Source: Pseudomonadota bacterium
Lineage (GTDB): Bacteria > Pseudomonadota > Alphaproteobacteria > Rhizobiales > Xanthobacteraceae
Length of the DNA stretch: 64,000 bases
Assembly (NCBI GenBank): GCA_018242205.1
Contig: JAFECJ010000019.1
Span: forward strand, 1-64,000
Reading direction: 5' to 3'
The position numbers and the translations under genes were made by a program. Below, piece by piece: positions 1-10,238 of the stretch. The notes beneath the pieces were generated by a model. The model was given only the letters and a program-made list of their open reading frames with translations. It had not been told where the DNA came from and did not search any database. Every line of letters starts with the position of its first letter. Positions within the stretch are counted from its first letter, which is position 1.

Positions 1-274
1 CTCCTCGCGGCCGGTCATAGTGCCGGCGGGCGGAGCCCCGGCGCCGCCCGAGCGCGTGGCTTTGCGAGAGCCACGCCCGCGGGCGCCGCGCCCACCCCCA
101 CGAGCCGGAGCAACCGGTTCGCACCCCTCGAAGGGGCAGGCAGGGATATGGGTATATTGTCGTAGGAGGAAAGTCAAGAGGAAGTAGGAATAAAACTTGA
201 GATCGGCAGGAAGCCAAACCTCTTGAAGCTTCCCCTGGGAGCATGCTTGTGATGTTTCAAAAGGGAGATGTTCG
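1..274. other. Non-coding stretch with one hairpin
   Basis: I see no convincing gene here. A perfect 8-bp inverted repeat (arms 54-61 and 69-76, 7-nt loop) sits in very GC-rich sequence but has no T tract on either side, so it is not a clear intrinsic terminator. A minus-strand ATG at 16-18 would open a frame that leaves the window after six codons and cannot be judged. From about 140 onward the base composition becomes more AT-rich, and this part probably carries the promoter of the next gene. Confidence 0.5.
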
Positions 275-715
275 ATGCGCAAGAGTTGGGCTGCCAATAC
301 TCTCAAAGAAGCAATTGAGCAGGCGCGTTACGATGTCTATGACCTTGCGACGGAAATGGAGGCGGCGTTTGAGGGCACGCCTGAGGGGCTTCAGAGAAGC
401 TGGATAGGCTTGGCACGCGAGAATGATGCGGTTGACCTAAGTACAGCGCACGATTTCTTAGCCAACTGCGACGTGCCGGCTGAGGCTGAAGGCATACAAA
501 TTCAGTGGCTGGAGTTGAGGCCCGGTAAAAACGGTAAGATATTCCGACCGGCCCGCCGCGACAACGTCGTCAATTGTCTCGCAACCTGCGATTTGCACCT
601 CGGCAAGATAGATCAAACAGACCGAATAGCTAGAATTCGCGAAGACCTGAAAGTATCGATCTCGCTCCTTAAAGGGCTGTCGTTTCCGGGCATGGGTACG
701 AAGCGCGCCGCTTGA
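275..715 (+). CDS. Hypothetical protein, 146 aa
   Basis: I do not recognise this protein. It is soluble, with no signal peptide or membrane segment, and its first 45 residues look helical and acidic. It has cysteines at several positions but no CxxC pair. The start is supported by a purine-rich AAGGGAG seven bases before the ATG. The gene is less GC-rich than the housekeeping genes further on and stands in a group of three unrelated small genes, which suggests an accessory origin. Between it and the next gene (716-901) I see only a hairpin, with arms 830-840 and 846-856 and one G-U pair. Confidence 0.65.
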   Translation: MRKSWAANTLKEAIEQARYDVYDLATEMEAAFEGTPEGLQRSWIGLARENDAVDLSTAHDFLANCDVPAEAEGIQIQWLELRPGKNGKIFRPARRDNVVNCLATCDLHLGKIDQTDRIARIREDLKVSISLLKGLSFPGMGTKRAA

Positions 716-901
716 AAACTTACGACCAATCCGGAGCTTCGTCGGCCAAACGATCGAGCTTGCTGGCCTGGGCGGCGCGCTCGATCTTCTTACCGAAGCG
801 CGCGGCATGGAGCGCGTCTCTGGTAGACCCCAAGTCTGGCTTTTGGCCAGACCTGGGAGGGCAAGCGCAAGTGTCGATGCGACGCGACACTACGTTGTCA
901 C

Positions 902-1222
902 TTACTGCTTGGTCGGCACGCCGCCGTTCGGCATCGCGTTGACACCGTTGGGCACCACATTGACGACGGAGTGATCCAACATAGCTTTCATCTGGATCAA
1001 GTTCTCCACCGGCATGGTGACGCGTGCGACCACCACTGCGGTGAGCTTATTAACATCGACCTTGCCCTTGAAAAGTTGGCCGATGTCCGGGCGCATCTGT
1101 GTAAATGTCAAGGTAACATAGTTCCCCATCCCATTCATATTGATGGGACCGTTCGCCAATGTTTCGATGACATCGTTAGGGTCACGGACTTCAGGCGTGA
1201 CAACCTGTTGGATTACCGTCAT
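902..1222 (-). CDS. Hypothetical protein, 106 aa, beta-rich, DUF3467-like in outline
   Basis: This is a small soluble protein without cysteines or a signal peptide. Residues 25-90 alternate hydrophobic residues in a beta-strand pattern (NYVTLTF, LTAVVVARVTM) followed by a helix (VENLIQMKAMLDHSV). That order loosely recalls DUF3467-type proteins, but the match is by eye and weak. A Shine-Dalgarno-like AGGA lies eight bases before the ATG at 1220-1222. The 230-bp gap between this gene's start and the next terminator holds no gene. No function can be assigned. Confidence 0.6.
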   Translation of the reverse strand: MTVIQQVVTPEVRDPNDVIETLANGPINMNGMGNYVTLTFTQMRPDIGQLFKGKVDVNKLTAVVVARVTMPVENLIQMKAMLDHSVVNVVPNGVNAMPNGGVPTKQ

Positions 1223-1454
1223 TTTAACATTCCTATCATGCGCGCAGACGCGTGTCGTTCTGCGACGTTGAAACGTTAAGCAATCGTGGTATGGAATGCC
1301 CGAAGGGGTACCGTCGCTAACGCGACGTCAACCGACTGGACTTATTGTCGTTTTGTCGGAGGCGGAACTGACGCCCTATGGTGTCTCCTTCTGTTTGAGC
1401 CCTGCAGTCACGGTTTCGGCCTCGTAAGCGGTCCGTGACGGCACTCGATCTGAC

Positions 1455-1485
1455 AAAAAGGCGACCGGAGTAATCCGGTCGCCTT
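1455..1485 (-). terminator. Rho-independent terminator of the winged-helix gene
   Basis: A perfect 12-bp stem (1458-1469 with 1474-1485) closes a 4-nt GTAA loop. Read on the minus strand it is followed by a T tract (A run at 1455-1459 on the plus strand). It begins three bases past the stop codon of the gene ending at 1488, so its assignment is clear. Confidence 0.9.
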
Positions 1486-1487
1486 AC

Positions 1488-1937
1488 TCATTCCGATGAT
1501 CTATCAACTCGGTAGGCGTCTTCGTGGCGAGAGGATTCTCCGCCGAAATCGTCGGCGGTTTCCACCAACATCCCATCGACCAAATATCGACCGTAAGCTA
1601 CCCGACGGACACGACCTTTGCGGGTGAGATATCCGACGGCGTTGTAAATCTCTTTGTCTGTCGCCTGGACGCCAGCTTGGTCCACGTGCTGCTTTAGCTC
1701 GGCCACTGACCAGGCTTTTTGCTTCGGCAGCAGACGTATTATGGTCCCAAGCACTTCGCCGGCGCGGGGAGCAACTTCGACCCGCATTCTTGCTGCAAAT
1801 TCACGCTTGAGGCGCTCTTGCTCCAACGGAGGGAGCGACTCGATAAGCGTGCGAATAAGGGTAAGAGTCTGCTGCGTGCGTGCATCGCTCGCGACAGCCT
1901 CAACTGGACCATGACAATGGGATACAGGCGCTACCAT
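1488..1937 (-). CDS. Winged-helix-like hypothetical protein, 149 aa
   Basis: The N-terminal third is helical and charged. Residues about 75-120 read like a winged helix-turn-helix (AWSVAELKQHVDQAG, then EIYNAVGYLTRKGRVRRV, then a YGRYLV wing), so DNA binding is likely. No known family was recognised. The gene has its own strong terminator. A 7-bp palindrome with a 4-nt loop lies nine bases upstream of the start codon, placed where an autoregulatory operator or a translation-blocking hairpin could act. The start at 1937 has no strong ribosome-binding site. This could be a small regulator belonging to an accessory element. Confidence 0.65.
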   Translation of the reverse strand: MVAPVSHCHGPVEAVASDARTQQTLTLIRTLIESLPPLEQERLKREFAARMRVEVAPRAGEVLGTIIRLLPKQKAWSVAELKQHVDQAGVQATDKEIYNAVGYLTRKGRVRRVAYGRYLVDGMLVETADDFGGESSRHEDAYRVDRSSE

Positions 1938-1944
1938 AGCTTAC

Positions 1945-1962
1945 AGTATGCCGAAGCATACT
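1945..1962. promoter_or_regulatory. Palindrome just upstream of the winged-helix gene
   Basis: AGTATGC-CGAA-GCATACT is a perfect 7-bp inverted repeat. On the minus strand the loop reads TTCG, a very stable RNA tetraloop. It ends nine bases before the ATG of the winged-helix gene, so it could be a dimer operator in DNA or a hairpin in the mRNA leader. The inverted repeat is seen directly. Its role is inferred. Confidence 0.5.
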
Positions 1963-1995
1963 TGGCTTGTCGACTCGCTTCAGCGCCTTTGGGAC

Positions 1996-2082
1996 AGTTA
2001 TACCCAGTTTTCCACCAATGGCAACGCCGGGCTAGCGACCCCCTATATGTTGCCTGTGGAAAGTTAACCCCGTTTTCCACAG
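1996..2082. repeat. DnaA-box-like and iteron-like repeat cluster
   Basis: Two direct copies of a roughly 20-bp element of the form AGTTA...CCC.GTTTTCCAC start at 1996 and 2062. Each ends in a DnaA-box-like 9-mer: TTTTCCACC at 2008-2016 and TTTTCCACA at 2073-2081. The latter fits the relaxed box TTWTNCACA. A third box-like 9-mer in reverse orientation (2055-2063) makes a dyad, CTGTGGAAA-N11-TTTCCACAG, at 2054-2082. Such clusters are found at replication origins and DnaA-titration sites. No replication gene adjoins it here, so the role is open. Confidence 0.4.
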
Positions 2083-2205
2083 CTAGTCAGAATGTCAGAA
2101 CGATGCCGGTTTAAACAACTGATCCTGTTATCGTTTTGTGCACGCGTACCCCACCCGGCGCGCTCACGCGCGCCACCCCCCGAAAACGGGGAGGGAAAAG
2201 ACAGA
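2083..2205. other. Intergenic sequence with small hairpins
   Basis: No gene is visible. There is a perfect 7-bp GC hairpin (2157-2163 with 2168-2174, loop TCAC), followed at about 2177-2191 by a shorter CCCCG-AAAA-CGGGG hairpin. Confidence 0.4.
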
Positions 2206-2306
2206 TCACTGCCCCTTCTTCTTCAGGCCGGCGTCCTTCTTCACCAGAACCGGCTTGGGATACTGCCCGGTGTAGCGGCGTTTTCCTTCGCAATATCCTC
2301 CGGCGT
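2206..2306 (-). pseudogene. Frameshifted fragment of a uvrA 3' end
   Basis: Positions 2209-2306 align with the last coding part of the intact uvrA at 2912-3010, at roughly four identical bases in five. A single missing base shifts the frame after the codons for TPEDIAKE. Beyond the shift the original frame reads RRYTGQYPKPVLVKKDAG followed by LKKKGQ and a stop (UvrA has [17 protein letters not shown], then PKKKGQ). Most differences from the intact gene are synonymous, so the copy seems to descend from a once-selected uvrA allele rather than from a recent local duplication. It is too short to be functional. Confidence 0.85.
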
Positions 2307-2330
2307 CTCTTTGGCGTAGACTGTGGGCCG

Positions 2331-2380
2331 CTCATCCTTCGAGGCTCGCCGCTGACGCGGCTCGCACCTCAGGATGACGG
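2331..2380. repeat. Palindromic intergenic repeat, CTCATCCT family, copy 1
   Basis: This is an imperfect palindrome with ends CTCATCCTTCGAGGCTCGC and GCTCGCACCTCAGGATGA. Its right half supplies the last two serine codons and the stop codon of the cupin gene that ends at 2369. Related copies lie at 2758-2865 and 21613-21657. Confidence 0.8.
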
Positions 2381-2707
2381 GGCGGGGGCGAGGGTCGCCG
2401 CGAGGTCGGCAGGCCGCTTGACCTCAATCTCCACGAACGCCATCGGCTTGTCGCCGCCATTCATGACGTCGTGCTCGATGCCGGCGGGGCGCTGATAGGA
2501 CTGGCCGGCAACGAGGCGCACCTCGTTCACCTGGCCGCCGATCTCGACCTTCATCAGCGCGTCGGTGAGCATGACGACGAAATAGGGAAAGCCGTGCGTG
2601 TGCCAGCCGGTGGCTGCGCCGGGCGCGAAGTCCCAGCGCGTGATGCGCACGGTGGCGTCGTCCAGCTGCACGGTCGGCACCGCGGGCTCGTTGCATGTGA
2701 AGGGCAT
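2369..2707 (-). CDS. Cupin-domain protein, 112 aa
   Basis: This is a single small cupin barrel. Motif 1 is the segment from GWHTHGFPYFVV to KVEIGG (residues about 34-58), with the HTH histidines and a glutamate. Motif 2 is around HDVMNGGDKPMAFVEIE (residues about 79-95). Together these give a plausible metal site. Small cupins of this kind include dioxygenase-like and binding proteins, and the substrate cannot be read. The stop codon lies inside a palindromic repeat, so the C-terminus may have been extended or trimmed by the repeat's arrival. The gene is boxed between the uvrA 3' fragment and intact uvrA. No good ribosome-binding site precedes the ATG at 2705-2707. Confidence 0.75.
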   Translation of the reverse strand: MPFTCNEPAVPTVQLDDATVRITRWDFAPGAATGWHTHGFPYFVVMLTDALMKVEIGGQVNEVRLVAGQSYQRPAGIEHDVMNGGDKPMAFVEIEVKRPADLAATLAPAPSS

Positions 2708-2757
2708 GGATAACTGTTAGTGCGGCATGTGCTGCGGCACAATACGGACCCGGATCC

Positions 2758-2865
2758 GTCATCCTGAGGTGCGAGCGCAGCGAGCCTCGAAGGATGCACG
2801 AGCAGGGAGTCGCGGGCCGTCGTCCTTCGAGGCTCGCCCTTCGGGCGAGCGCCTCAGGATGACGG
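2758..2865. repeat. Two palindromic repeats of the CTCATCCT family, copies 2 and 3
   Basis: Two members lie close together, each with a GTCATCCTGAGG-type end (2758-2796 and, inverted, 2821-2865). They are separated by about 25 bp. The second contains the strong inner hairpin GGCTCGCCC-TT-CGGGCGAGC. They occupy the gap between uvrA and the cupin gene and could form a long hairpin in RNA. Confidence 0.8.
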
Positions 2866-2896
2866 GTCGAGGCCTGTGCGCGGCAGGGGCGGCGAC

Positions 2897-5848
<2,952 letters not shown>

Positions 5849-5930
5849 GGTACGGACGGGAACCTGTTGGCGCGGCAAAAGGTCGGCGTTCCGGCGACCG
5901 ACTGGGCTCGCTGGAGCACACGACAGGGTG

Positions 5931-5945
5931 GAACGTAGTGAGAAC
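5931..5945. promoter_or_regulatory. LexA (SOS) box upstream of uvrA
   Basis: GAAC-GTAGTGA-GAAC matches the alphaproteobacterial LexA operator GAAC-N7-GAAC exactly (GTTC-N7-GTTC on the other strand). It lies 83 bp upstream of the uvrA start codon. The match is seen directly. LexA control is inferred from the motif and from uvrA being a classic SOS gene. Confidence 0.8.
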
Positions 5946-6034
5946 GGAGCCGCTTCGCTAGGGGCCGAACCGGTCTTTCCTGTGCGCCGGTGCGGAGCGG
6001 GGATAAGCCGCCGGTGCGATGGCCGCGCGGAGCA

Positions 6035-6064
6035 ATAAAAAAGGCCGGCGCTAAGGCCGGCCTT
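6035..6064 (-). terminator. Terminator of the first outer-membrane protein gene
   Basis: A 9-bp stem (6041-6049 with 6056-6064) encloses a 6-nt loop. Read on the minus strand it runs into a T tract (A-rich 6035-6042 on the plus strand). It follows the stop codon of the gene ending at 6092 and also separates it from uvrA. Confidence 0.85.
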
Positions 6065-6091
6065 TCGAAAGTGCTGAGCGTCAGCCGCCGG

Positions 6092-6739
6092 CTAGAAGCG
6101 ATAGTTCAGGCCGGCGCGGACGACATTGTATTTGAAGCTGCCGGTGGCGGTGGCGCCGGCGACATTGAGCGTCACGTCGCCGGAAGCGACGTAGAGATAC
6201 TCGCCCTTGAGGCTCCAGCGATCCCACACCGCCCATTCGACGCCGCCGCCGATGGCGTAGCCCGAACTCCAGGCGGAGCCGTCAACCGAACCGCCCGGCG
6301 CGGACAGCGACAGCTTGGTGCGGGTGTAGGCCCAGCCGCCGGTGCCGTAGATCATCATGCGATCGAAGGCATAGCCGAGCCGGCCGCGCACGGTGGCGAA
6401 AGCCGGTATCTTGCCCTCGACGGTGGTGGTGCCGGCCGTCTCGGTGGCCTTGATGGTCGTGCCCTGGAAGTCGCCTTCCACGCCGGCCACCAAGCCGCCG
6501 AACTGCATGTTGTAGCCGAGCTGGCCGCCATAGACGGCGCCCTTGGCGTTGTCGGCAAAGGAACTCGACCAGCCGTAACCGCCGTTGATGCCGGCGTACA
6601 AGCCGGTCCACGTGAAATAAGTCGGCAAGTAAGCCGGCGGCGGGGCCTTAAGGGGAAGATCGGCCGCCGAAGCGGGCGTGGACAGGGCGACGGCTGGCAC
6701 AAAGGCGCAACCCAACAATAACGCGTGAAGGCGTTTCAT
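6092..6739 (-). CDS. Outer-membrane beta-barrel protein (Omp25/31-like)
   Basis: A cleavable signal peptide (MKRLHALLLG to ASA-ADLPLK) precedes a small eight-strand-type barrel. The exported part opens with the TWTGLYAGINGGYGWSS motif typical of rhizobial Omp25/31-type proteins and ends in ...AGLNYRF. A C-terminal phenylalanine is the usual signal for BAM-assisted insertion. I preferred the ATG at 6739 because a TGAGGA sequence lies just upstream. The alternative at 6751 adds four residues. The gene has its own terminator and lies, with a paralogue, between uvrA and ssb. Such proteins give structural stability or slow diffusion, and the exact role cannot be read. Confidence 0.9.
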   Translation of the reverse strand: MKRLHALLLGCAFVPAVALSTPASAADLPLKAPPPAYLPTYFTWTGLYAGINGGYGWSSSFADNAKGAVYGGQLGYNMQFGGLVAGVEGDFQGTTIKATETAGTTTVEGKIPAFATVRGRLGYAFDRMMIYGTGGWAYTRTKLSLSAPGGSVDGSAWSSGYAIGGGVEWAVWDRWSLKGEYLYVASGDVTLNVAGATATGSFKYNVVRAGLNYRF

Positions 6740-6900
6740 CGCGGTCCTCATCGGTGTGTTGTTGTGAAACGCATTACGCGGAGCTCAATAAGCTCTCGGA
6801 CCGACCGTGCGTTGAGTCGCCTTTATAGGATGTTAATACCGCCGATCCGGCCGACCTGCGGCCGGTGCGCGCGATGGCGGCCTATCGGACATTGAATAGA

Positions 6901-6929
6901 AAAAAAGAGCCGGCGCGCAGGCCGGCTCT
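6901..6929 (-). terminator. Terminator of the second outer-membrane protein gene
   Basis: A 9-bp stem (6906-6914 with 6921-6929, 6-nt loop) is followed on the minus strand by a run of T (A tract 6900-6906 on the plus strand). It lies about 30 bp past the stop codon at 6958. Confidence 0.88.
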
Positions 6930-6957
6930 CAAGTTGAGACACGGAGGTTCAGGGAGG

Positions 6958-7638
6958 TCAGAAGCGAACGTTCACGCCGGCGCGCACCATGTTGACCCTC
7001 GGCCGATAGGTCGTTTCCACGCCGCAGACGCCGGCGTCGCAAGTCGCCTTGCCGAGATCGGCATAGAGATATTCCGCCTTCACCGACCAGTCGCGGCTGA
7101 TGCCGTACTCAATGCCGCCACCCACCGTCCAGCCGGTCGTGGTCTTCGTGTTGCTGCCGGTGTTGGTCGACATCTTGGCGCCGGAGAAGGCGGCGCCGCC
7201 GGTGACATAAGGTAGCCAGCGATCCATGGCGTAGCCGATGCGGCCGCGCGCGGTGGCAACCCAGGTGTTCTTCACTTCGCAGGTGCCCGTACCGCAGGTC
7301 GCGGTGTTGGTGCCGTTGCCTTTGATGAAGGCGTAATCGATGTCGCCTTCGATGCCCCAGACCCAGACGCCGGTCTGCAGGTTGTAACCGAGCGTGGCGC
7401 CGGCCAGCCAGCCGTATTGCGAACCGGTTTCGAAGTCGGTTAGCGAGTTGGTGACACGCGCCTTGCCCCAGCCGTAGCCGCCGTTGGCGCCGACATAGAG
7501 GCCGGTCCAGTTGTACGGCACGTACGCGGGCAGAGCCGGCGCCTTGTAGATCGGGCGGCGGAGATCGGCCGCTACTGACGGCGCGGTCATCGCCAGTGCA
7601 ACGAGCAATAGTCCAAGACTGCGGATGAGACGCGTCAT
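6958..7638 (-). CDS. Outer-membrane beta-barrel protein (Omp25/31-like), second copy
   Basis: This is a 226-aa paralogue of the neighbouring barrel gene. It has a signal peptide (MTRLIRSLGLLLVALAMTAPSVA-ADLRR, cut near residue 24), the conserved YNWTGLYVGANGGYGWG opening, and a terminal ...VRAGVNVRF. Two cysteine pairs, absent from the first copy, occur in loop regions (CGTGTC and CDAGVC) and may form surface disulphides. AGGAGGT lies seven bases upstream of the ATG at 7636-7638. The TTG just before it is not needed. The upstream 7639-7790 stretch is AT-rich and probably carries its promoter, divergent from that of ssb. Confidence 0.9.
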   Translation of the reverse strand: MTRLIRSLGLLLVALAMTAPSVAADLRRPIYKAPALPAYVPYNWTGLYVGANGGYGWGKARVTNSLTDFETGSQYGWLAGATLGYNLQTGVWVWGIEGDIDYAFIKGNGTNTATCGTGTCEVKNTWVATARGRIGYAMDRWLPYVTGGAAFSGAKMSTNTGSNTKTTTGWTVGGGIEYGISRDWSVKAEYLYADLGKATCDAGVCGVETTYRPRVNMVRAGVNVRF

Positions 7639-7789
7639 CAAAGACCTCCTGGGTTTCGGGCGAAAACTCAGACAGGTACCGACACGACTGATGGGGATGA
7701 CAAAACATACAACAATTGTGGATGATTCGCACCTTTAAGTTGCTATTTAAAAAATGGCGCGCAATGAGTGATTCCATCGGGCCGCCGCA

Positions 7790-7829
7790 TTGACTTCGGT
7801 GCCTGCATTGTATAGAACAAAAAGAGAAC
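7790..7829 (+). promoter_or_regulatory. ssb promoter overlapped by a LexA (SOS) box
   Basis: TTGACT (7790-7795) and TATAGA (7811-7816) form a plausible promoter with a short 15-bp spacer. The box GAAC-AAAAAGA-GAAC (7815-7829) overlaps the -10 element, where a bound repressor would block transcription. The transcript would have a leader of about 250 nt before ssb. The box matches the alphaproteobacterial LexA consensus exactly. The promoter call is weaker. Confidence 0.7.
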
Positions 7830-8088
7830 ACTATTAGACGGCGCTGCGGCGAGGACGGATCGCGGTGGTCCGGATGGCTTGTGGATTAACGAGGCCGCGG
7901 ACGGCAGGCCCCTATGTCGCCCCGGCGCCGCGGACTAGGGTGACTGGACGATTGGGACGGCAAACATGTCGCACGCAGTTCGGCCGCGCGACGTTCGGTT
8001 CGCGGCCGATCAAGCCGATCGCCGACAAGACCGATCAACAAGCCGGTTCGCCGGCGTTCGATAAGCGACGAGAATTGCGGAGAGCATC

Positions 8089-8598
8089 ATGGCGGGTAGC
8101 GTCAACAAAGTGATTTTGATCGGCAATCTGGGCGCCGACCCGGAAATTCGCCGGACGCAGGACGGCCGTCCGGTCGCCAATCTGCGCATCGCCACGTCGG
8201 AGACGTGGCGTGACAAGAACACCGGCGAGCGCAAGGAAAAGACCGAGTGGCACCGCGTCGTCGTATTCAACGAGGGCCTGTGCAAAGTCATCGAACAGTA
8301 TCTGAAGAAAGGCGCCAAGGTTTACATCGAAGGCGCGCTGCAGACGCGGAAGTGGCAGGACAAGGACGGCCAGGACCGCTATTCGACCGAGGTCGTGCTG
8401 CAGGGCTTCAATTCGGTGCTGACCATGCTCGACGGCCGTAGCGGCGGCGCCGGCTCAAGCGGCGGCGATTTCGGCGGCAGCGATGATTTCGGCTCGGGTG
8501 GCACAAGTGGGGGATCTGGCGGTGGTCAGCGCCGGCAGCCGGCGATGGCCGGAGGCGGCGGCCGCAACAACGACATGGACGACGAAATCCCGTTCTGA
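8089..8598 (+). CDS. ssb: Single-stranded DNA-binding protein
   Basis: SSB coats single-stranded DNA and recruits replication and repair enzymes. The OB fold covers residues 1-110 ([18 protein letters not shown], then WHRVVVF, then [12 protein letters not shown]). A glycine/serine-rich linker follows (about 117-160), and the acidic protein-docking tip is DMDDEIPF. The length (169 aa) is normal. The gene is monocistronic, with an SOS box in its promoter and a strong terminator after it. In many proteobacteria uvrA and ssb are direct divergent neighbours. Here two barrel genes lie between them. Confidence 0.97.
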   Translation: MAGSVNKVILIGNLGADPEIRRTQDGRPVANLRIATSETWRDKNTGERKEKTEWHRVVVFNEGLCKVIEQYLKKGAKVYIEGALQTRKWQDKDGQDRYSTEVVLQGFNSVLTMLDGRSGGAGSSGGDFGGSDDFGSGGTSGGSGGGQRRQPAMAGGGGRNNDMDDEIPF

Positions 8599-8628
8599 AC
8601 GGCGAGTACTGTCATCTTTCGTCAAGAG

Positions 8629-8658
8629 GCGCGCGGGCGACCGCGCGCTTTTCTTTTT
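8629..8658 (+). terminator. Rho-independent terminator of ssb
   Basis: An 8-bp GC stem (8629-8636 with 8641-8648) is capped by a GCGA tetraloop and followed by TTTTCTTTTT. Confidence 0.92.
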
Positions 8659-8737
8659 GTCGCGGCTGCCGCTGCCGAAGCCCCCGGAACGCGCTAGTCT
8701 TCATCGCATAAAACCCAAACACAAAGGGAGGCGTCGG

Positions 8738-9913
8738 ATGTTCAGCGGCCTGCGGCCTGTCGTCGTTCGGTTTGCTTGCGCTTTGTTTCTTGTGGCACCG
8801 CCGGTGGCGGCTTTCGCCCAGGGCGATCTGATCGTCGAGAAGAAAACCTTCTCGATGCCGAGCTACACCACGGTGGCCGGCGCGACGATCAAGGACGTCA
8901 AGATCGGCTGGGAGGCGGCCGGCACGCTCAATGCCGACAAATCGAACGCCATCCTCATCACGCATTTCTTTTCCGGCACCAGTCATGCCTTCGGCAAGTA
9001 CGGCAAGGATGACAAGGCCGCAGGCTATTGGGACTACCTGATCGGTCCGGGTAAGGTCATCGATACCAATAAATATTACGTGCTGTCGTCCGACACGCTG
9101 GTCAATCTCAACGTCAACGCGCCGAACGTCGTTACGACCGGTCCGGCCAGCATCGATCCCGACACCGGCAAGCCCTACGGCATGCGGTTCCCGGTCGTGA
9201 GCATCAAGGATTTCGTGCGCGTACAGAAGGCGCTCGTCGAATCTCTCGGCATTAAGAAGCTGCATGCGGTCATGGGCGCGTCGATGGGCGCGCTGCAGAC
9301 TTACGAATGGGCGGCGAGCTATCCCGACGCGGTCGATCGCATCGTGCCGGTCATCGGCACGCCGGGCGGCGATGCGTTTCTGATCGAATGGCTCAACATC
9401 TGGGCGGCGCCGATCAAGCTCGATCCGAACTGGAATGGCGGCGATTATTACGCCGGCAAACCGCCGCTCGAAGGCTTGAAGCTGGCGCTCAAGATCATCA
9501 CGCTGCAAGCCAATCATTCGGATTGGGCGATCAAGACCTTCGGCAACGCGGCGGCCGATGCCGCCAAGGATCCGGCCACGGCGATGGACAATAAGTTCAA
9601 GATCGAAGCGGCGATCGACGCCGCAGCAAGCGCGCGCGCCGCGACGTCGGACGCCAATTCGCTGATCTATCTCGCCAAGGCCAACCAGCTCGCCAATGCC
9701 GATCCGGCCAAGATCAAGGCGCCGGCGCTGATCCTGTATTCGCCGACCGATCTGGTATTCTATGCGCCGCTGGTCGAGGCCGGCGCTAAAAAAATCGCGG
9801 CCGGCGGTACGCCGGTCGAGACCGCGCAACTGCCCGGACCGTATGGTCATCTCAACGGTGTGCTGGCGGTGGCGCAGCAGGGCGAGAAGATCAAGGCGTT
9901 CCTGGACAAGTGA
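8738..9913 (+). CDS. Exported alpha/beta hydrolase, homoserine O-acetyltransferase-like
   Basis: The fold and motifs are those of the MetX group: NAILITHFFSGTSHAFG, YWDYLIGPGKVIDT, TGKPYGMRFPVVSIKDFV, and the nucleophile elbow GASMGA. Then come an acid (SPTDLVFY) and a late histidine (GPYGHLNG), giving a Ser-Asp-His triad. Unlike cytoplasmic MetX it begins with a signal peptide (MFSGLRPVVVRFACALFLVA, cut after AFA-QG near residue 27), so it should work in the periplasm, where homoserine acetylation is unlikely. A hydrolase or acyltransferase of unknown substrate is the safest call. Start: AAAGGGAGG lies 7 bp before the ATG at 8738. A longer frame from 8483 runs through ssb and is not used. 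Confidence 0.85.
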   Translation: MFSGLRPVVVRFACALFLVAPPVAAFAQGDLIVEKKTFSMPSYTTVAGATIKDVKIGWEAAGTLNADKSNAILITHFFSGTSHAFGKYGKDDKAAGYWDYLIGPGKVIDTNKYYVLSSDTLVNLNVNAPNVVTTGPASIDPDTGKPYGMRFPVVSIKDFVRVQKALVESLGIKKLHAVMGASMGALQTYEWAASYPDAVDRIVPVIGTPGGDAFLIEWLNIWAAPIKLDPNWNGGDYYAGKPPLEGLKLALKIITLQANHSDWAIKTFGNAAADAAKDPATAMDNKFKIEAAIDAAASARAATSDANSLIYLAKANQLANADPAKIKAPALILYSPTDLVFYAPLVEAGAKKIAAGGTPVETAQLPGPYGHLNGVLAVAQQGEKIKAFLDK

Positions 9914-10238
9914 CCGAAAGGTTCCAATCGTGCGGCGCACGGCCTGCGGTCATCCGCGGGCCGTCGTGAGCGCATTCGGACCTGTGCCGGCCGCTCGGAA
10001 CGCGGCGCCGTTTTCGTCACTGCTCTTATTCGAAACGACGGCCGTCCATTGACGTTTCATTGGCGCGGATTTCGCATGGCTCATGCGTGAGTTCGGGCGC
10101 GTTCGGCGCTGAATGTGTCGCGCTGGAAGGTGACGACATCTGCCGAAGGACATCTGCCGCAGGGCATACGCAAGTTTGGGTTGCGGCACCTCGACCCGTG
10201 TGTCTAGATCAAGAGCGCGACCCGGACGAGGCCTTTGA
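9914..10238. other. Intergenic gap, no gene seen
   Basis: There is no convincing reading frame on either strand. A TTGACG near 10050 could be a -35 element for the next gene, but no good -10 follows. Only short hairpins are present, such as GCATG-GCT-CATGC near 10075. Confidence 0.4.

Noticed and set aside
1..18. Possible start of a minus-strand gene at ATG 16-18
   Set aside because: Only six codons are inside the window and no clear ribosome-binding site precedes it.
712..973. Open frames in the gap after the first hypothetical gene, one with a protein-like reading at 738-973
   Set aside because: There is no start codon with a ribosome-binding site, and the 3' part is antisense to the supported gene at 902-1222.
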